A DNA stretch of 64,000 bases from ZC4RG30 sp046347045 (GCA_046347045.1 JAXMGX010000004.1:186001-250000), one strand, 5' to 3'. Numbered from the stretch's first letter, positions 43,258-51,998 are shown. The notes: generated by a model from the letters alone, not told the origin. Translations and numbers: made by a program.

Positions 43258-43671
43258 TCAGGCGATCAGCCAGGTCATCACCCCGGTGGTGGCGTCCATC
43301 GATTCATGGCGCACGCGGCGGCGCGATTCGGCGGCGAGGCCGCGCACGATGAGGAATTCGGGCCAGCGCGTCATGCCGAGGATGCGTGTCTGGCCATTGG
43401 CAAGCAGTTCGCGTTCGGTGCCTCGCCATTGACGCACCGGGTCGACCTCGAGCGCGATGATGCGCGCACCGGAAGCGGCAAGGCTCGCAATGCGGCGGGC
43501 ATCGAGGGCCAGGCGCGGGTCGTGCAGCACCACCGTGGTCTTCGCGCCCGCAGTCGCAAATGCGGCCACGGTGGGCGGGAGCAGCAGGCCGGCGGTGGCC
43601 GACATCGCGCCGGCGCCCGTCAGTGCCACAGTGCCCTGCAGGAAGCGTCGACGGCTGGCAGGAAGGCGCAT
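43258..43671 (-). CDS. Small Tat-exported protein of unknown function
   Basis: 137 aa starting MRLPASRRRFLQGTVALTG, a clear twin-arginine signal. The mature ~95 residues contain TVVLHDPRLALDARRIASL and WRGTERELLANG, reminiscent of a small Rossmann-like fold. No family recognised. It ends inside the oxidation locus, five bases after the cytochrome c gene, so it is probably cotranscribed with it. Confidence 0.7.
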   Translation of the reverse strand: MRLPASRRRFLQGTVALTGAGAMSATAGLLLPPTVAAFATAGAKTTVVLHDPRLALDARRIASLAASGARIIALEVDPVRQWRGTERELLANGQTRILGMTRWPEFLIVRGLAAESRRRVRHESMDATTGVMTWLIA

Positions 43672-43676
43672 GATCG

Positions 43677-44051
43677 TCACGGGTTGCCTCGCGACAAATA
43701 CAAGGCGATCAACCGCATCTCCTCGTCGCTGACCTCGGCGCGCGAGATCCGCGGCATGTTGCCGGTGCCCACGCGGGCGACGGTGTAGACGAATTCGGCG
43801 GAGAGATTGTCGCGCTGTTCCAGCAGACCCTTGCTGGTATCGCCGGGCCGGCGCGAAAGGATGCTCACGCCCATGCCATTGGTCTGGTGGCACATGCCAC
43901 AGCGCGTGGTGAAGAGCTGCTTGCCCGATGGTTCCTCGGCCGCCGTGGCTGAGGTGCACAGCCCCGATGCGACCAGTGCGATCGTTGCCAGCACCACCCT
44001 GGCCAGCACAGTCCGGGCGGGTGTCGATGCTTGCATGCGAAGGTGCTTCAT
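43677..44051 (-). CDS. Cytochrome c subunit of a flavocytochrome oxidase
   Basis: 124 aa, signal peptide ending near TSATAAEE, then one haem-binding CGMCHQ with the distal Met in VGTGNMPRIS. It overlaps the stop of the VAO-type flavoprotein by four bases. This pairing is the same as PchC/PchF of 4-cresol dehydrogenase and EhyA/EhyB of eugenol hydroxylase, in which the cytochrome accepts electrons from covalently bound FAD. Confidence 0.9.
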   Translation of the reverse strand: MKHLRMQASTPARTVLARVVLATIALVASGLCTSATAAEEPSGKQLFTTRCGMCHQTNGMGVSILSRRPGDTSKGLLEQRDNLSAEFVYTVARVGTGNMPRISRAEVSDEEMRLIALYLSRGNP

Positions 44052-45604
44052 GTGCGCAGGTTCCGGTAACGCTTGGGCCAGATGCCGCTCTTGCCCGGCG
44101 CCAGGATGCCGTTCGGGTCCAAAGCATCCTTCACCACTTCGTTGGCGCGGCGCAGGGCGTGATTGTTGAAGTCGTAGGTGCCGGCGACGAGGTCCATGTA
44201 CTCGATGTGCGTGCGGTACTCGCCGTAGCGCTTCTCCGTGGCGTCGTTCACCAGCGCCCTGAAGAAGCCGTTCACGCGCTTCATCATGTCGGCATCGTCC
44301 TTGTTGAACAGCACCTGGTTCACGTTGGTGATGCTGCGCTCGCTCATCGAGAACGAGCCGTGGTAGTCCATGCCGTATTCCTGGTAGCGGTTGTACGTGC
44401 GGCGGAACTGGTCCATGGCGGCCTTGCCGTTCGCCGGCAGCACGGGCGAATAGCCGATGTGCCCGCCCCTGCCGCCATGCCAGGCGGCATTGGCCAGCGG
44501 GAAGGTGACCGGGAAGCCCTGGAAGGGCGTGGCTTCCAGCGGCATGCCCTGCTTCCAGCGCGTGACCTTGAAGGCCTGCGGCGACTTCTTCGCGAATGCC
44601 GCCTGCACCACGGCGGCGGCCGCTTCGTTGACGCCCTCGTAGCCGTAGAAGCGCAGGCTGATCGACCACCAGCCCATGCCGAAGCGCTTGCGGATGGCTG
44701 CGATCACCTCATCGGGCAGCGCACCGGGCTTGTCGTACCAGTCCTTGCGCGAGGTCAGCACCGCGGCGCCGCGCAGCCAGCTGCCGATGGAGGGCGACTG
44801 CACCAGCAGGCCATCGCGGCGGAAGCCGGCGATGAGATCCACCGACCATTCCAGGTCGCCGACGTTCTCCAGTTCCAGATCGAGGCCGATCATGGATTCC
44901 GGCGCGGGCTGCAGCCACATTCCGGCCTTGGTGACCACGCCGTAGTTGGACTGCACGAACATCTGGTCCCAGGCCGGGCCAAAGCCGTACTTGTAGAGAT
45001 TCCAGGTGGGCGAATTCGTCATGGCGCCCATGCCGGTGCGCACCAGTTCGCCGGTGGGCAGCACCACTTCCATGCCGCAGAGCTTGGAGGTGTTCTCGCC
45101 GTAGGTGGTGTAGCCCACGCCACGGTCCAGCGCATTGCCGATCACCGAGCCCCAGCTGTTGCCCGGGGTGGAGACCCAGAACGGCAGCTTGTGCTGCTGG
45201 ATGTAATCGTACAGATCGTAGAAGCCCACGCCGGGTTCGAGCAGCGCAGTGCCATTGGCCGCATCGAATTCGATCTTCTTCATGCGGGAAAGATCGAGCA
45301 CCACCGAGCCCTTGAGCCGGGGCGCGGCGCCGCCGTAGCCGAAATTCTTGCCGCGGCTGATCGGCCACAGCGGCAGCTTGTGCACGTTGGCGACCTTCAC
45401 CACCTGCACCACCTGTTCGGCGGTGAGCGGCGCCACGGCGGCCGCGGCGGCGTGCGCGGACTCATCCACCGCGAAATGGTCGAGATAGGTGTCGCGGTCG
45501 AGGTCGGTGGCCAGCACCCAGTCCTCGCCCACCACCTTGGCCATGTCCTTCAGCGCGCGGTCCATCTGCTGGGCATTCATGCCCGGCGGCAACACCTGCT
45601 TCAT
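44048..45604 (-). CDS. VAO-family FAD oxidoreductase, 4-cresol dehydrogenase / eugenol hydroxylase type
   Basis: 518 aa. The PCMH-type FAD-binding half contains PLWPISRGKNFGYGG, GTALLEPGVGFYDLYDYI and STPGNSWGSVIGNAL, and a cap domain follows. GRGGHIGYSP (His382) is a candidate for the covalent FAD link, which is His in vanillyl-alcohol oxidase and Tyr in 4-cresol dehydrogenase. I did not verify which. The C-terminus GILAPGKSGIWPKRY is typical of the family. Such enzymes hydroxylate or oxidise the benzylic carbon of para-substituted phenols. No signal peptide is apparent, while the partner cytochrome has one. DUF3237 gene upstream, same strand, four bases away. Confidence 0.92.
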   Translation of the reverse strand: MKQVLPPGMNAQQMDRALKDMAKVVGEDWVLATDLDRDTYLDHFAVDESAHAAAAAVAPLTAEQVVQVVKVANVHKLPLWPISRGKNFGYGGAAPRLKGSVVLDLSRMKKIEFDAANGTALLEPGVGFYDLYDYIQQHKLPFWVSTPGNSWGSVIGNALDRGVGYTTYGENTSKLCGMEVVLPTGELVRTGMGAMTNSPTWNLYKYGFGPAWDQMFVQSNYGVVTKAGMWLQPAPESMIGLDLELENVGDLEWSVDLIAGFRRDGLLVQSPSIGSWLRGAAVLTSRKDWYDKPGALPDEVIAAIRKRFGMGWWSISLRFYGYEGVNEAAAAVVQAAFAKKSPQAFKVTRWKQGMPLEATPFQGFPVTFPLANAAWHGGRGGHIGYSPVLPANGKAAMDQFRRTYNRYQEYGMDYHGSFSMSERSITNVNQVLFNKDDADMMKRVNGFFRALVNDATEKRYGEYRTHIEYMDLVAGTYDFNNHALRRANEVVKDALDPNGILAPGKSGIWPKRYRNLRT

Positions 45605-45608
45605 GGGA

Positions 45609-46115
45609 TCAAGTCACCTTGTAGTAGCGCACGAGGTTGCCATCGGGCTTGCGCTCGCCAATGCCCACGAACACGTGCTTGGTGAGCCAGTCGTGCTTGC
45701 CCACCGAGGTTTCGAAGGTGGGGCTGGCGCGCAGGTAGTACTCGGCATGCGGCACGGCCGCGCCGCCCTCGAAGGCCCACTTGCGCAGCCGGTCCATGGT
45801 GTCGGGCTTGCGGCCCCAGAGGAAGCCCTTGTTGTAGAGCATGATCAGCGTGCCGTCGTCTTCCTGCAGCATGTAGCGGGCATCGAACACGGCCACGTCG
45901 TCGGGGCGGAACAGCGCATAGTCGCCGCCGGAATTGGGCACGGCCTTGCCCTTGAGCTTCGGGCCATGGAATTCGCCGGAATCGACGTACACCGCGCTGC
46001 GGATGCCGCCGGTGGGCAGCTTGGTGATCTGCTGGACCCGCGTGAAGCGCAGCCGCACCTCCATCGCGAATTCGAACCGCGGCTGGTCCATCGTCGACAG
46101 CAATTCCGGATCCAT
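45609..46115 (-). CDS. DUF3237 protein
   Basis: 168 aa, no signal peptide. The DUF3237 pattern is a beta-barrel-like domain with TGGIRSAVYVDSGEFHGPKLKGKAV, ending GDYALFRPDDVAVFDARY and YYLRASPTFET. DUF3237 genes are frequent neighbours of aromatic-oxidation genes in proteobacteria. No enzymatic role is established. It is the first gene of the minus-strand locus that runs to 38084. Start at 46115, or at 46091 if the second Met is used. Confidence 0.82.
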   Translation of the reverse strand: MDPELLSTMDQPRFEFAMEVRLRFTRVQQITKLPTGGIRSAVYVDSGEFHGPKLKGKAVPNSGGDYALFRPDDVAVFDARYMLQEDDGTLIMLYNKGFLWGRKPDTMDRLRKWAFEGGAAVPHAEYYLRASPTFETSVGKHDWLTKHVFVGIGERKPDGNLVRYYKVT

Positions 46116-46208
46116 TAACTTCCCCCGCGCGGCCGGTGGGCCCGCCGTTCAATGATAGAATTCGCCCAAGGATAACACTGCGGCGTGCAGGATTCGGGGG
46201 CCGAAAAC

Positions 46209-47207
46209 ATGCGAGCGAAGGTATTGTGCGCGCTGGCGCTGGGCGCGGTGTCAGTGACCATTCCGGCACTGGCCGACCAGGCCGTGCAATGGGCCCCCAA
46301 CGCGCGGGAGAACGCCCTGCCGGCCCGCACCACCCGCGCGGAGCTGTATGCCGCGCTCGATTCCTACCTGGCTGCGCTGAAGGCGCACGACCCCTCGAAG
46401 GTGGCCTGGGCCGACCGGGTGCGCAACACCGAGAACAATGTGGCACTGATGGTGGGTGACGGGCTGTGGCAGACCCTCACCCAGTTGGGCAGCTATGACC
46501 TGCGATTCGCCGACCCCGAGCTGGGTCAGGTGGGCTTCTTCGGCACCGTCACCGAAACCGAGGAAACCGCGGCCTTCACGCTGCGGTTGAAGGTGGTGGA
46601 CCGGAAGATCGCCGAGGTGGAAACCCTGGTGGTGCGCCAGCTCGACTCCGGCATCAAGTTCGAAGGTCAGAAATTCGAGAACAAGCCCGCACTGAACGAG
46701 ATGCTCCCCCCCGCCCAGCGCCTGCCCCGCCCGCGGATGATCTCGCTGGCCGATGGCTACTTCGACACGCTGCAGCTCAACGACGGCACGCTGTTCACGA
46801 AGTTCCACGCCAATTGCAAACGCGTCGAGAATGGCGTGCAGACCACGAACAACCCCGGCTTCGCCGTGGTGCCCGTGTCGCGTCTGGGTTGCGAGGAGCA
46901 GTTCAAGGCCGGCAACTACCGCTATGACACAAGGCTGCGCGCGCGGCGTTTCGTGCTGGTGGACGAGGAGCGGGGCCTGGTGTTGGCTTCGGGATTCATC
47001 GACCATGCCGGTGTGCCGCATGAATATGCGCTCACCGACGGCACGAAGGTGCGCTCGCCGGTGCACCGGCCGCACAGCTTCTACCTGTTCGAACTGTTCA
47101 AGCTGAAGGATGGCGCCATCGAGCAGATCGAGGCCAATTTCATCACCGTGCCGTACAACATGCCGTCGCCGTGGGATGCCTGGGCGCGCGACCCGGCGTC
47201 GCATTGA
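46209..47207 (+). CDS. Secreted protein of unknown function
   Basis: 332 aa from ATG 46209, with a signal peptide (MRAKVLCALALGAVSVTIPALA, cut before DQ). The mature part has an N-terminal helical segment with a SnoaL/NTF2-like look (TRAELYAALDSYLAALKAHDPSKVAW) and a second repeat-like half. Two cysteines (HANCKRVE, LGCEEQF) could form a disulfide. Divergent from the DUF3237 gene across 93 bases and 27 bases before the MFS gene, so it likely belongs to the same locus. Confidence 0.7.
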   Translation: MRAKVLCALALGAVSVTIPALADQAVQWAPNARENALPARTTRAELYAALDSYLAALKAHDPSKVAWADRVRNTENNVALMVGDGLWQTLTQLGSYDLRFADPELGQVGFFGTVTETEETAAFTLRLKVVDRKIAEVETLVVRQLDSGIKFEGQKFENKPALNEMLPPAQRLPRPRMISLADGYFDTLQLNDGTLFTKFHANCKRVENGVQTTNNPGFAVVPVSRLGCEEQFKAGNYRYDTRLRARRFVLVDEERGLVLASGFIDHAGVPHEYALTDGTKVRSPVHRPHSFYLFELFKLKDGAIEQIEANFITVPYNMPSPWDAWARDPASH

Positions 47208-47234
47208 GCGCCGACGGCGCATAAGAACCATACG

Positions 47235-48467
47235 GTGAAAGGCGGCTCACGCGCCCCGGGATCGGCGGCGTTCATCTTCATATTCGTCACGGTGGCCCTC
47301 GACATGATGGCCGTGGGCATCACCGTGCCGGTACTGCCCAAGCTCATCATCCAGTTCCAGAACGGCGACGTGGCGCGCGCGGCATGGTTCGTGGGCGCTT
47401 TCGCCACGCTGTGGGCGGCGATGCAGTTCATATTCTCGCCTGTCATCGGCGCGGCCTCCGACCGCTTCGGACGACGCAAAGTCATCCTGCTGTCGAACCT
47501 CGGCCTGGGGCTCGACTATGTACTGATGGCCGTGGCGCCCACGCTGAGCTGGCTGTTCCTGGGACGACTGATTTCGGGCATCACCTCGGCCAGCTATCCC
47601 ACTGCCGGGGCCTACATCGCGGATGTGACGCCGCCCGCCGAGCGCGCGGGCAAGTTCGGCATGCTGGGCGCGGCGTTCGGCCTGGGGTTCATCGTGGGGC
47701 CGGCGGTGGGTGGATTGCTGGGCGGCATCGACCTGCGCTTGCCCTTCTGGGTGGCAGCGGGACTGAGCCTCGCCAACACGGCCTATGGATTCTTCATCCT
47801 GCCTGAATCGCTGCCGCCGGAGCGGCGCAAGCCATTCAGCCTGAAAAACGCGCATGTATTCGGCTCGTTCAGGCTGCTGCGTTCGCATCCGGAGCTGTTG
47901 GGCCTCGCCAGCGCGATGTTCGTGATGGGGCTGGCGCATGAGGCACTGCCGAACACCTTCGTGCTGTATGCCGATCAGCGCTATGGCTGGTCCGAAACGC
48001 AGGTGGGTCTGGCGCTGGCGATGATCGGCGTGTCGAGCGTGGTGGTGTCGATGCTGCTGGTGAAGCCGCTGGTGCATCGTCTGGGCGAGCGGCGGGCGGC
48101 GCTGTTCGGACTGACCTGCGGCATCGGCGGATTCATCACCTTCGGCCTTGCACCGGTGGGGGCGATATTCCTGATCGGTATCGCCCTGGTGGCGCTGTGG
48201 GGCGTGGCCAATCCGTCGTTCCAGTCGCTGATGAGCCGGCGCATCGATCCTGCCGAACAGGGGCAGTTGCAGGGTGCGCTGGGCAGCATCCGCGCGGTGA
48301 CCGGCATGCTGGGGCCGGTGGTGTTCACGCAGGTGTTTGCCGCGGCCGTTCACCATGGCGGTCAGGCGGTGCTGGGCGCGCCCTTCCTGCTGTCGGCAGT
48401 GCTGCTGCTGGTGACGCTGGTGATCGGCGCGCGTGTGCTGCCGCACCGGCCGCCGGTCAGCCCTTGA
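47235..48467 (+). CDS. MFS transporter, TetA/DHA1-like
   Basis: 410 aa, 12 predicted membrane helices, GTG start. The motif A-type loop after helix 2 is SPVIGAASDRFGRRKVILLSN and the motif C region GLGFIVGPAVGGLLGG, as in drug/H+ antiporters of the DHA1 group. It could export a substrate, an inhibitor or an intermediate from the adjoining phenolic locus, or be unrelated. Its last 11 bases overlap galU on the opposite strand. Confidence 0.9.
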   Translation: MKGGSRAPGSAAFIFIFVTVALDMMAVGITVPVLPKLIIQFQNGDVARAAWFVGAFATLWAAMQFIFSPVIGAASDRFGRRKVILLSNLGLGLDYVLMAVAPTLSWLFLGRLISGITSASYPTAGAYIADVTPPAERAGKFGMLGAAFGLGFIVGPAVGGLLGGIDLRLPFWVAAGLSLANTAYGFFILPESLPPERRKPFSLKNAHVFGSFRLLRSHPELLGLASAMFVMGLAHEALPNTFVLYADQRYGWSETQVGLALAMIGVSSVVVSMLLVKPLVHRLGERRAALFGLTCGIGGFITFGLAPVGAIFLIGIALVALWGVANPSFQSLMSRRIDPAEQGQLQGALGSIRAVTGMLGPVVFTQVFAAAVHHGGQAVLGAPFLLSAVLLLVTLVIGARVLPHRPPVSP

Positions 48468-49347
48468 ACATGCCCTGCAGGTAGGCGCGAAAAGCCTTGC
48501 CCAGTTGCGGGTGCTTCAGGCCGTATTCCACCGTGGCCTGCAGGTATCCCAGCTTGCTGCCGCAGTCGTAGCGCTTGCCGCTGAAGCGGTAGGCGTAGAT
48601 GTCTTCGTGCTGCATCAACCGGGCGATGCCGTCGGTGAGCTGGATTTCCCCGCCTGCGCCCTGGCCGATCTTCTCCAGTTCGTCGAACACGGCGGGCGTG
48701 AGCACATAGCGCCCCACCACCGCCTGATTCGACGGCGCCTGCGCCGGCTTGGGCTTCTCGACGATGGCGCTGATGCGGGCGATCTTTCCCGTGTCGCCAC
48801 GCGTATCGACGATGCCGTACTTGTCGGTGTCGGCGGGGCTGACTTCTTCCACGCCCAGCACGCTGGCCTGGCGCTCGGCAAAGACATTGGCCATCTGCTG
48901 CAGGCAGGGCACGTCGGCGTCGATGAGGTCGTCTGCCAGGTGCACGAAGAAAGGTTCGTGTCCCACAGCAGGACGCGCGCACAACACGGCGTGGCCCAGG
49001 CCCAACGGCGCGGGCTGGCGGATGTAGATGCAGGTGGCCGATGCAGGCAACACGCTGCGCAATTGATCTGCAAGGTCGGACTTGCCCTGTGAATCGAGCA
49101 TCTTTTCCAATTCGGCGTCCGAGTCGAAATGATCCTCGATAGCGCGCTTGGAAGCGCCGGTAATGAACACCAATCGCGTGGCGCCGGCGGCGAGCGCCTC
49201 TTCAACCGCGTACTGGATCAAGGGCTTGTCCACCACGGGCAGCATCTCTTTCGGGCTTGCCTTGGTGGCCGGCAGGAATCGCGTGCCACGTCCGGCAACC
49301 GGAAATACTGCGGTCCGGATGTGCTTCAGGTCACCGGCTCGTCTCAC
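48457..49347 (-). CDS. galU: UTP-glucose-1-phosphate uridylyltransferase
   Basis: 296 aa. Makes UDP-glucose for polysaccharide and lipid glycosylation. The signature AVFPVAGRGTRFLPATKASPKEML is the nucleotide-binding N-terminus and KPLIQYAVEEA the substrate region. VEKPKPAQAPSN and KRYDCGSKLGYL follow in the usual places. It is convergent with the MFS gene. Confidence 0.96.
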   Translation of the reverse strand: MRRAGDLKHIRTAVFPVAGRGTRFLPATKASPKEMLPVVDKPLIQYAVEEALAAGATRLVFITGASKRAIEDHFDSDAELEKMLDSQGKSDLADQLRSVLPASATCIYIRQPAPLGLGHAVLCARPAVGHEPFFVHLADDLIDADVPCLQQMANVFAERQASVLGVEEVSPADTDKYGIVDTRGDTGKIARISAIVEKPKPAQAPSNQAVVGRYVLTPAVFDELEKIGQGAGGEIQLTDGIARLMQHEDIYAYRFSGKRYDCGSKLGYLQATVEYGLKHPQLGKAFRAYLQGMFKG

Positions 49348-49393
49348 GTCGTGACTCCCAAATGAGCGCTGCTGTTCCGCCGATAGTACAGGA

Positions 49394-49720
49394 CTAGCGT
49401 TTCGGCGGCGCCGGCCGGGGCGCTTCCGTGCCCGGCTTTGTGGCCTGCTTCACGTCGATGCGGATGGATTCTCGGTTCTTCTGGATGGCTGCCGGGCCGA
49501 TGCCCTTGACCAGCGCCAGTTCGTCGGCGGATTTGAACGGCCCGAACTTGCGGCGATATTCGACGATGGCCTCGGCGCGCTTCATGCCTATGCCCTTGAG
49601 CTCACGCGACAGCGTGGTGGCATCGGCAGTGTTGATGTTGACCGGGCCGGCTTGCGTTGCGGGCGCGAGCAGGCAGAGGGAGAGCATGACGAACGTGGTC
49701 AGGGTGTGTGGCAGGGACAT
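49394..49720 (-). CDS. ComEA-like helix-hairpin-helix protein
   Basis: 108 aa. Signal peptide (ends ATQAG) followed by two HhH motifs: VNINTADATTLSRELKGIG and VKGIGPAAIQKNRESIRI. Such secreted proteins bind DNA, and ComEA acts in natural transformation. Many gammaproteobacteria have one near galU or ihfB. The C-terminal tail is Pro/Lys-rich. A small hairpin GCGACC-6-GGTCGC (49741-49758) lies just upstream. Confidence 0.9.
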   Translation of the reverse strand: MSLPHTLTTFVMLSLCLLAPATQAGPVNINTADATTLSRELKGIGMKRAEAIVEYRRKFGPFKSADELALVKGIGPAAIQKNRESIRIDVKQATKPGTEAPRPAPPKR

Positions 49721-49835
49721 GATGGCCTCCTTAGATTGCAGCGACCCGAAGCGGTCGCGGCATCAAGGTAGGTGCATGCAGGGGAACTTGCCGCCCGTGA
49801 ATCGGGCGCATGCGCGCAGATTCAGCGCGAGGATG

Positions 49836-50138
49836 TCAGTCGCGGATGGGCGTGCCGGCGCTGAGGTTCACCCGCTCGCGCAGGTCCTTGCCGGGCTTGA
49901 AATGCGGAACGTGCTTGCCGGAGAGCGCCACGGCCTCGCCGGTCTTGGGATTGCGCCCCTGGCGCGGCGGGCGGAAATGCAGCGAGAAGCTGCCGAACCC
50001 GCGGATCTCGATGCGTTCGCCCTGCGCGAGCGCATCGCTCATGATCTCCAGGATCTGCTTGAGGGCCAACTCCACGTCACGGGCGGGCAGATGCTTCTGC
50101 TTGGCCGTGATGATTTCGATGAGTTCGGACTTCGTCAT
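49836..50138 (-). CDS. ihfB: Integration host factor beta subunit
   Basis: 100 aa. TKSELIEIITAKQKHLPARDVE at the N-terminus and GERIEIRGFGSFSLHFRPPRQGRNPKTGE are diagnostic for the DNA-bending arm (Arg-Asn-Pro). It is downstream of rpsA as in most gammaproteobacteria. The partner IhfA is not in the window. Confidence 0.97.
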   Translation of the reverse strand: MTKSELIEIITAKQKHLPARDVELALKQILEIMSDALAQGERIEIRGFGSFSLHFRPPRQGRNPKTGEAVALSGKHVPHFKPGKDLRERVNLSAGTPIRD

Positions 50139-50158
50139 GCCGCTTGCCCTGGAAATCA

Positions 50159-50192
50159 GCCGGTGCGCGCCCCGTCCTGGAGGCGCACCGGC
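50159..50192 (-). terminator. Hairpin between rpsA and ihfB
   Basis: On the minus strand GCCGGTGCGC and GCGCACCGGC form ten perfect base pairs around a 14-base loop, followed by TGATTTCC. The U-tract is weak, so partial termination or RNA processing after the highly expressed rpsA is more likely than full stop. Confidence 0.5.
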
Positions 50193-50207
50193 CGGTTACG
50201 CCTACGG

Positions 50208-51890
50208 TCAGTCGCGATCGCCGCCGATCTGCTCCTTGAGCAGATCGCCCAGGCTGGTGCCCGAAGAGCCGCTGCCCTGGTCGGTGCGGTAGCTCTGCAC
50301 GGCCTCGGCTTCCTCGTGCATTTCCTTGGCCTTGATCGACAGCGTGATCGACCGCGTCTTGCGGTCCACGCCGACGAACTTGGCCTCGACGGTGTCGCCG
50401 ACCTTGAGCACGGTGCGCGCGTCGTCGACGCGGTCGCGGCCCAGTTCGGTGGCGCGCAGCTGACCCTCGACGCCATTGCCCAGGTCGATCAGCGCGCCGC
50501 GCTGGTCCACTTCGGTGACGGTGCCGGTGACGATGCTGCCGCGCGGGTGCTCGGCCACATAGCCCGAGAACGGATCCTTGGCGAGCTGCTTGATGCCCAG
50601 CGAGATGCGCTCACGCTCCGGGTCGATCGACAGCACCATGGCCTCGATGAGCTGGCCCTTCTGGTAGCTGCGCACGGCTTCTTCGCCGGGCACGTCCCAG
50701 GAGATGTCGGACAGGTGCACCAGGCCGTCGATGTTGCCCGACAGGCCGATGAACACGCCGAAGTCGGTGATCGACTTGACCTGGCCCGACACCTTGTCGC
50801 CCCGGTTGAAGTTCTCCGAGAACTCCTTCCACGGGTTGCTCTTGCACTGCTTGAGGCCCAGCGAGATGCGGCGACGCTCTTCGTCCACATCCAGCACCAT
50901 GACTTCCACTTCTTCGCCCGTCTGCACCACCTTCGACGGATTGACGTTCTTGTTTGTCCAGTCCATCTCCGAGACGTGCACCAGGCCCTCGACGCCATCC
51001 TCGATCTCGACGAACGCGCCGTAGTCGGCGATGTTCGTGACCTTGCCGAACACGCGGGTGTTCGGGGGATAGCGGCGGGCGATGTTCTCCCAAGGATCGG
51101 CACCCAGCTGCTTCAGGCCCAGCGAAACGCGCGAGCGCTCGCGGTCGAACTTCAGGATGCGCACTTCCACTTCCTGGCCCACCTGCACCACTTCCGACGG
51201 ATGCTTGACGCGCTTCCACGCCATGTCGGTGATGTGCAGCAGGCCGTCGATGCCGCCCAAGTCGACGAACGCACCGTAGTCGGTGAGGTTCTTGACCGTG
51301 CCGCGCACGACCGTGCCTTCCTGCAGGTTGTCCATCAGCGCGCTGCGCTCGGCGGAGAACTCCTGCTCCACCACCGCGCGGCGCGACACGACCACGTTGT
51401 TGCGCTTCTGGTCGAGCTTGATGACCTTGAACTCGAGCGGCTTGCCTTCCAGGTAGCTGGTGTCGCGCACGGGGCGCACGTCGACCAGCGAGCCCGGCAG
51501 GAAGGCGCGCACGTTCTCCAGCTCCACCGTGAAGCCGCCCTTGACGCGGCCGGTGATGATGCCGGTGACGATCTCGGAATCGTTGAAGGCCTTCTCGAGG
51601 CGCGTCCAGGTGCGGGCGCGCTTGGCCTTCTCGCGCGACAGGCGGGTTTCGCCGGTGCCGTCTTCCACGGCGTCGAGGGCGACCTCGACCTCATCGCCGG
51701 CGGCGACTTCGATCTCGCCGCGTTCGTTGCGGAACTGCTCGATGGGGATGACGGCTTCGGACTTCAGGCCCACGTTCACGACGACCATGTCGTCGCCAAC
51801 GCTGATGACGCGGCCGGTGAGGATCATGCCCGGCTTGATCCGCTGGTTGGCCAGGCTTTGTTCGAACAGTTCGCTGAATGATTCGGTCAT
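50208..51890 (-). CDS. rpsA: 30S ribosomal protein S1
   Basis: 560 aa from MTESFSELFEQSL. Six S1 RNA-binding repeats are visible, the central ones in the form TDYGAFVDLGGIDGLLHITDM, beginning TDYGAFVD. It binds mRNA and delivers it to the 30S subunit. The start at 51890 is chosen by homology. An in-frame extension upstream to 51992 crosses the terminator-like hairpin and is unlikely. The C-terminal segment after repeat 6 is short and acidic-serine rich (GSGSSGTSLGDLL). Confidence 0.98.
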   Translation of the reverse strand: MTESFSELFEQSLANQRIKPGMILTGRVISVGDDMVVVNVGLKSEAVIPIEQFRNERGEIEVAAGDEVEVALDAVEDGTGETRLSREKAKRARTWTRLEKAFNDSEIVTGIITGRVKGGFTVELENVRAFLPGSLVDVRPVRDTSYLEGKPLEFKVIKLDQKRNNVVVSRRAVVEQEFSAERSALMDNLQEGTVVRGTVKNLTDYGAFVDLGGIDGLLHITDMAWKRVKHPSEVVQVGQEVEVRILKFDRERSRVSLGLKQLGADPWENIARRYPPNTRVFGKVTNIADYGAFVEIEDGVEGLVHVSEMDWTNKNVNPSKVVQTGEEVEVMVLDVDEERRRISLGLKQCKSNPWKEFSENFNRGDKVSGQVKSITDFGVFIGLSGNIDGLVHLSDISWDVPGEEAVRSYQKGQLIEAMVLSIDPERERISLGIKQLAKDPFSGYVAEHPRGSIVTGTVTEVDQRGALIDLGNGVEGQLRATELGRDRVDDARTVLKVGDTVEAKFVGVDRKTRSITLSIKAKEMHEEAEAVQSYRTDQGSGSSGTSLGDLLKEQIGGDRD

Positions 51891-51944
51891 GTTTCCACTC
51901 TGTTGCGTGTTGCGCCTTTCATCGACGGCGCGGACACGGTTGCC

Positions 51945-51977
51945 AAAAAACGGCGCATCGCATTTCAGCGACCGCCG
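51945..51977 (-). terminator. Intrinsic terminator or attenuator between cmk and rpsA
   Basis: Read on the minus strand, CGGCGGTCGC and GCGATGCGCCG pair over ten positions with one bulged G around a TGAAAT loop. TTTTTT follows immediately. It would end cmk transcripts, so rpsA needs a promoter in the remaining ~55 bases or relies on read-through. It is the best intrinsic terminator I found in the window. Confidence 0.75.
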
Positions 51978-51998
51978 ACCACCTAAATCCATATCGCC

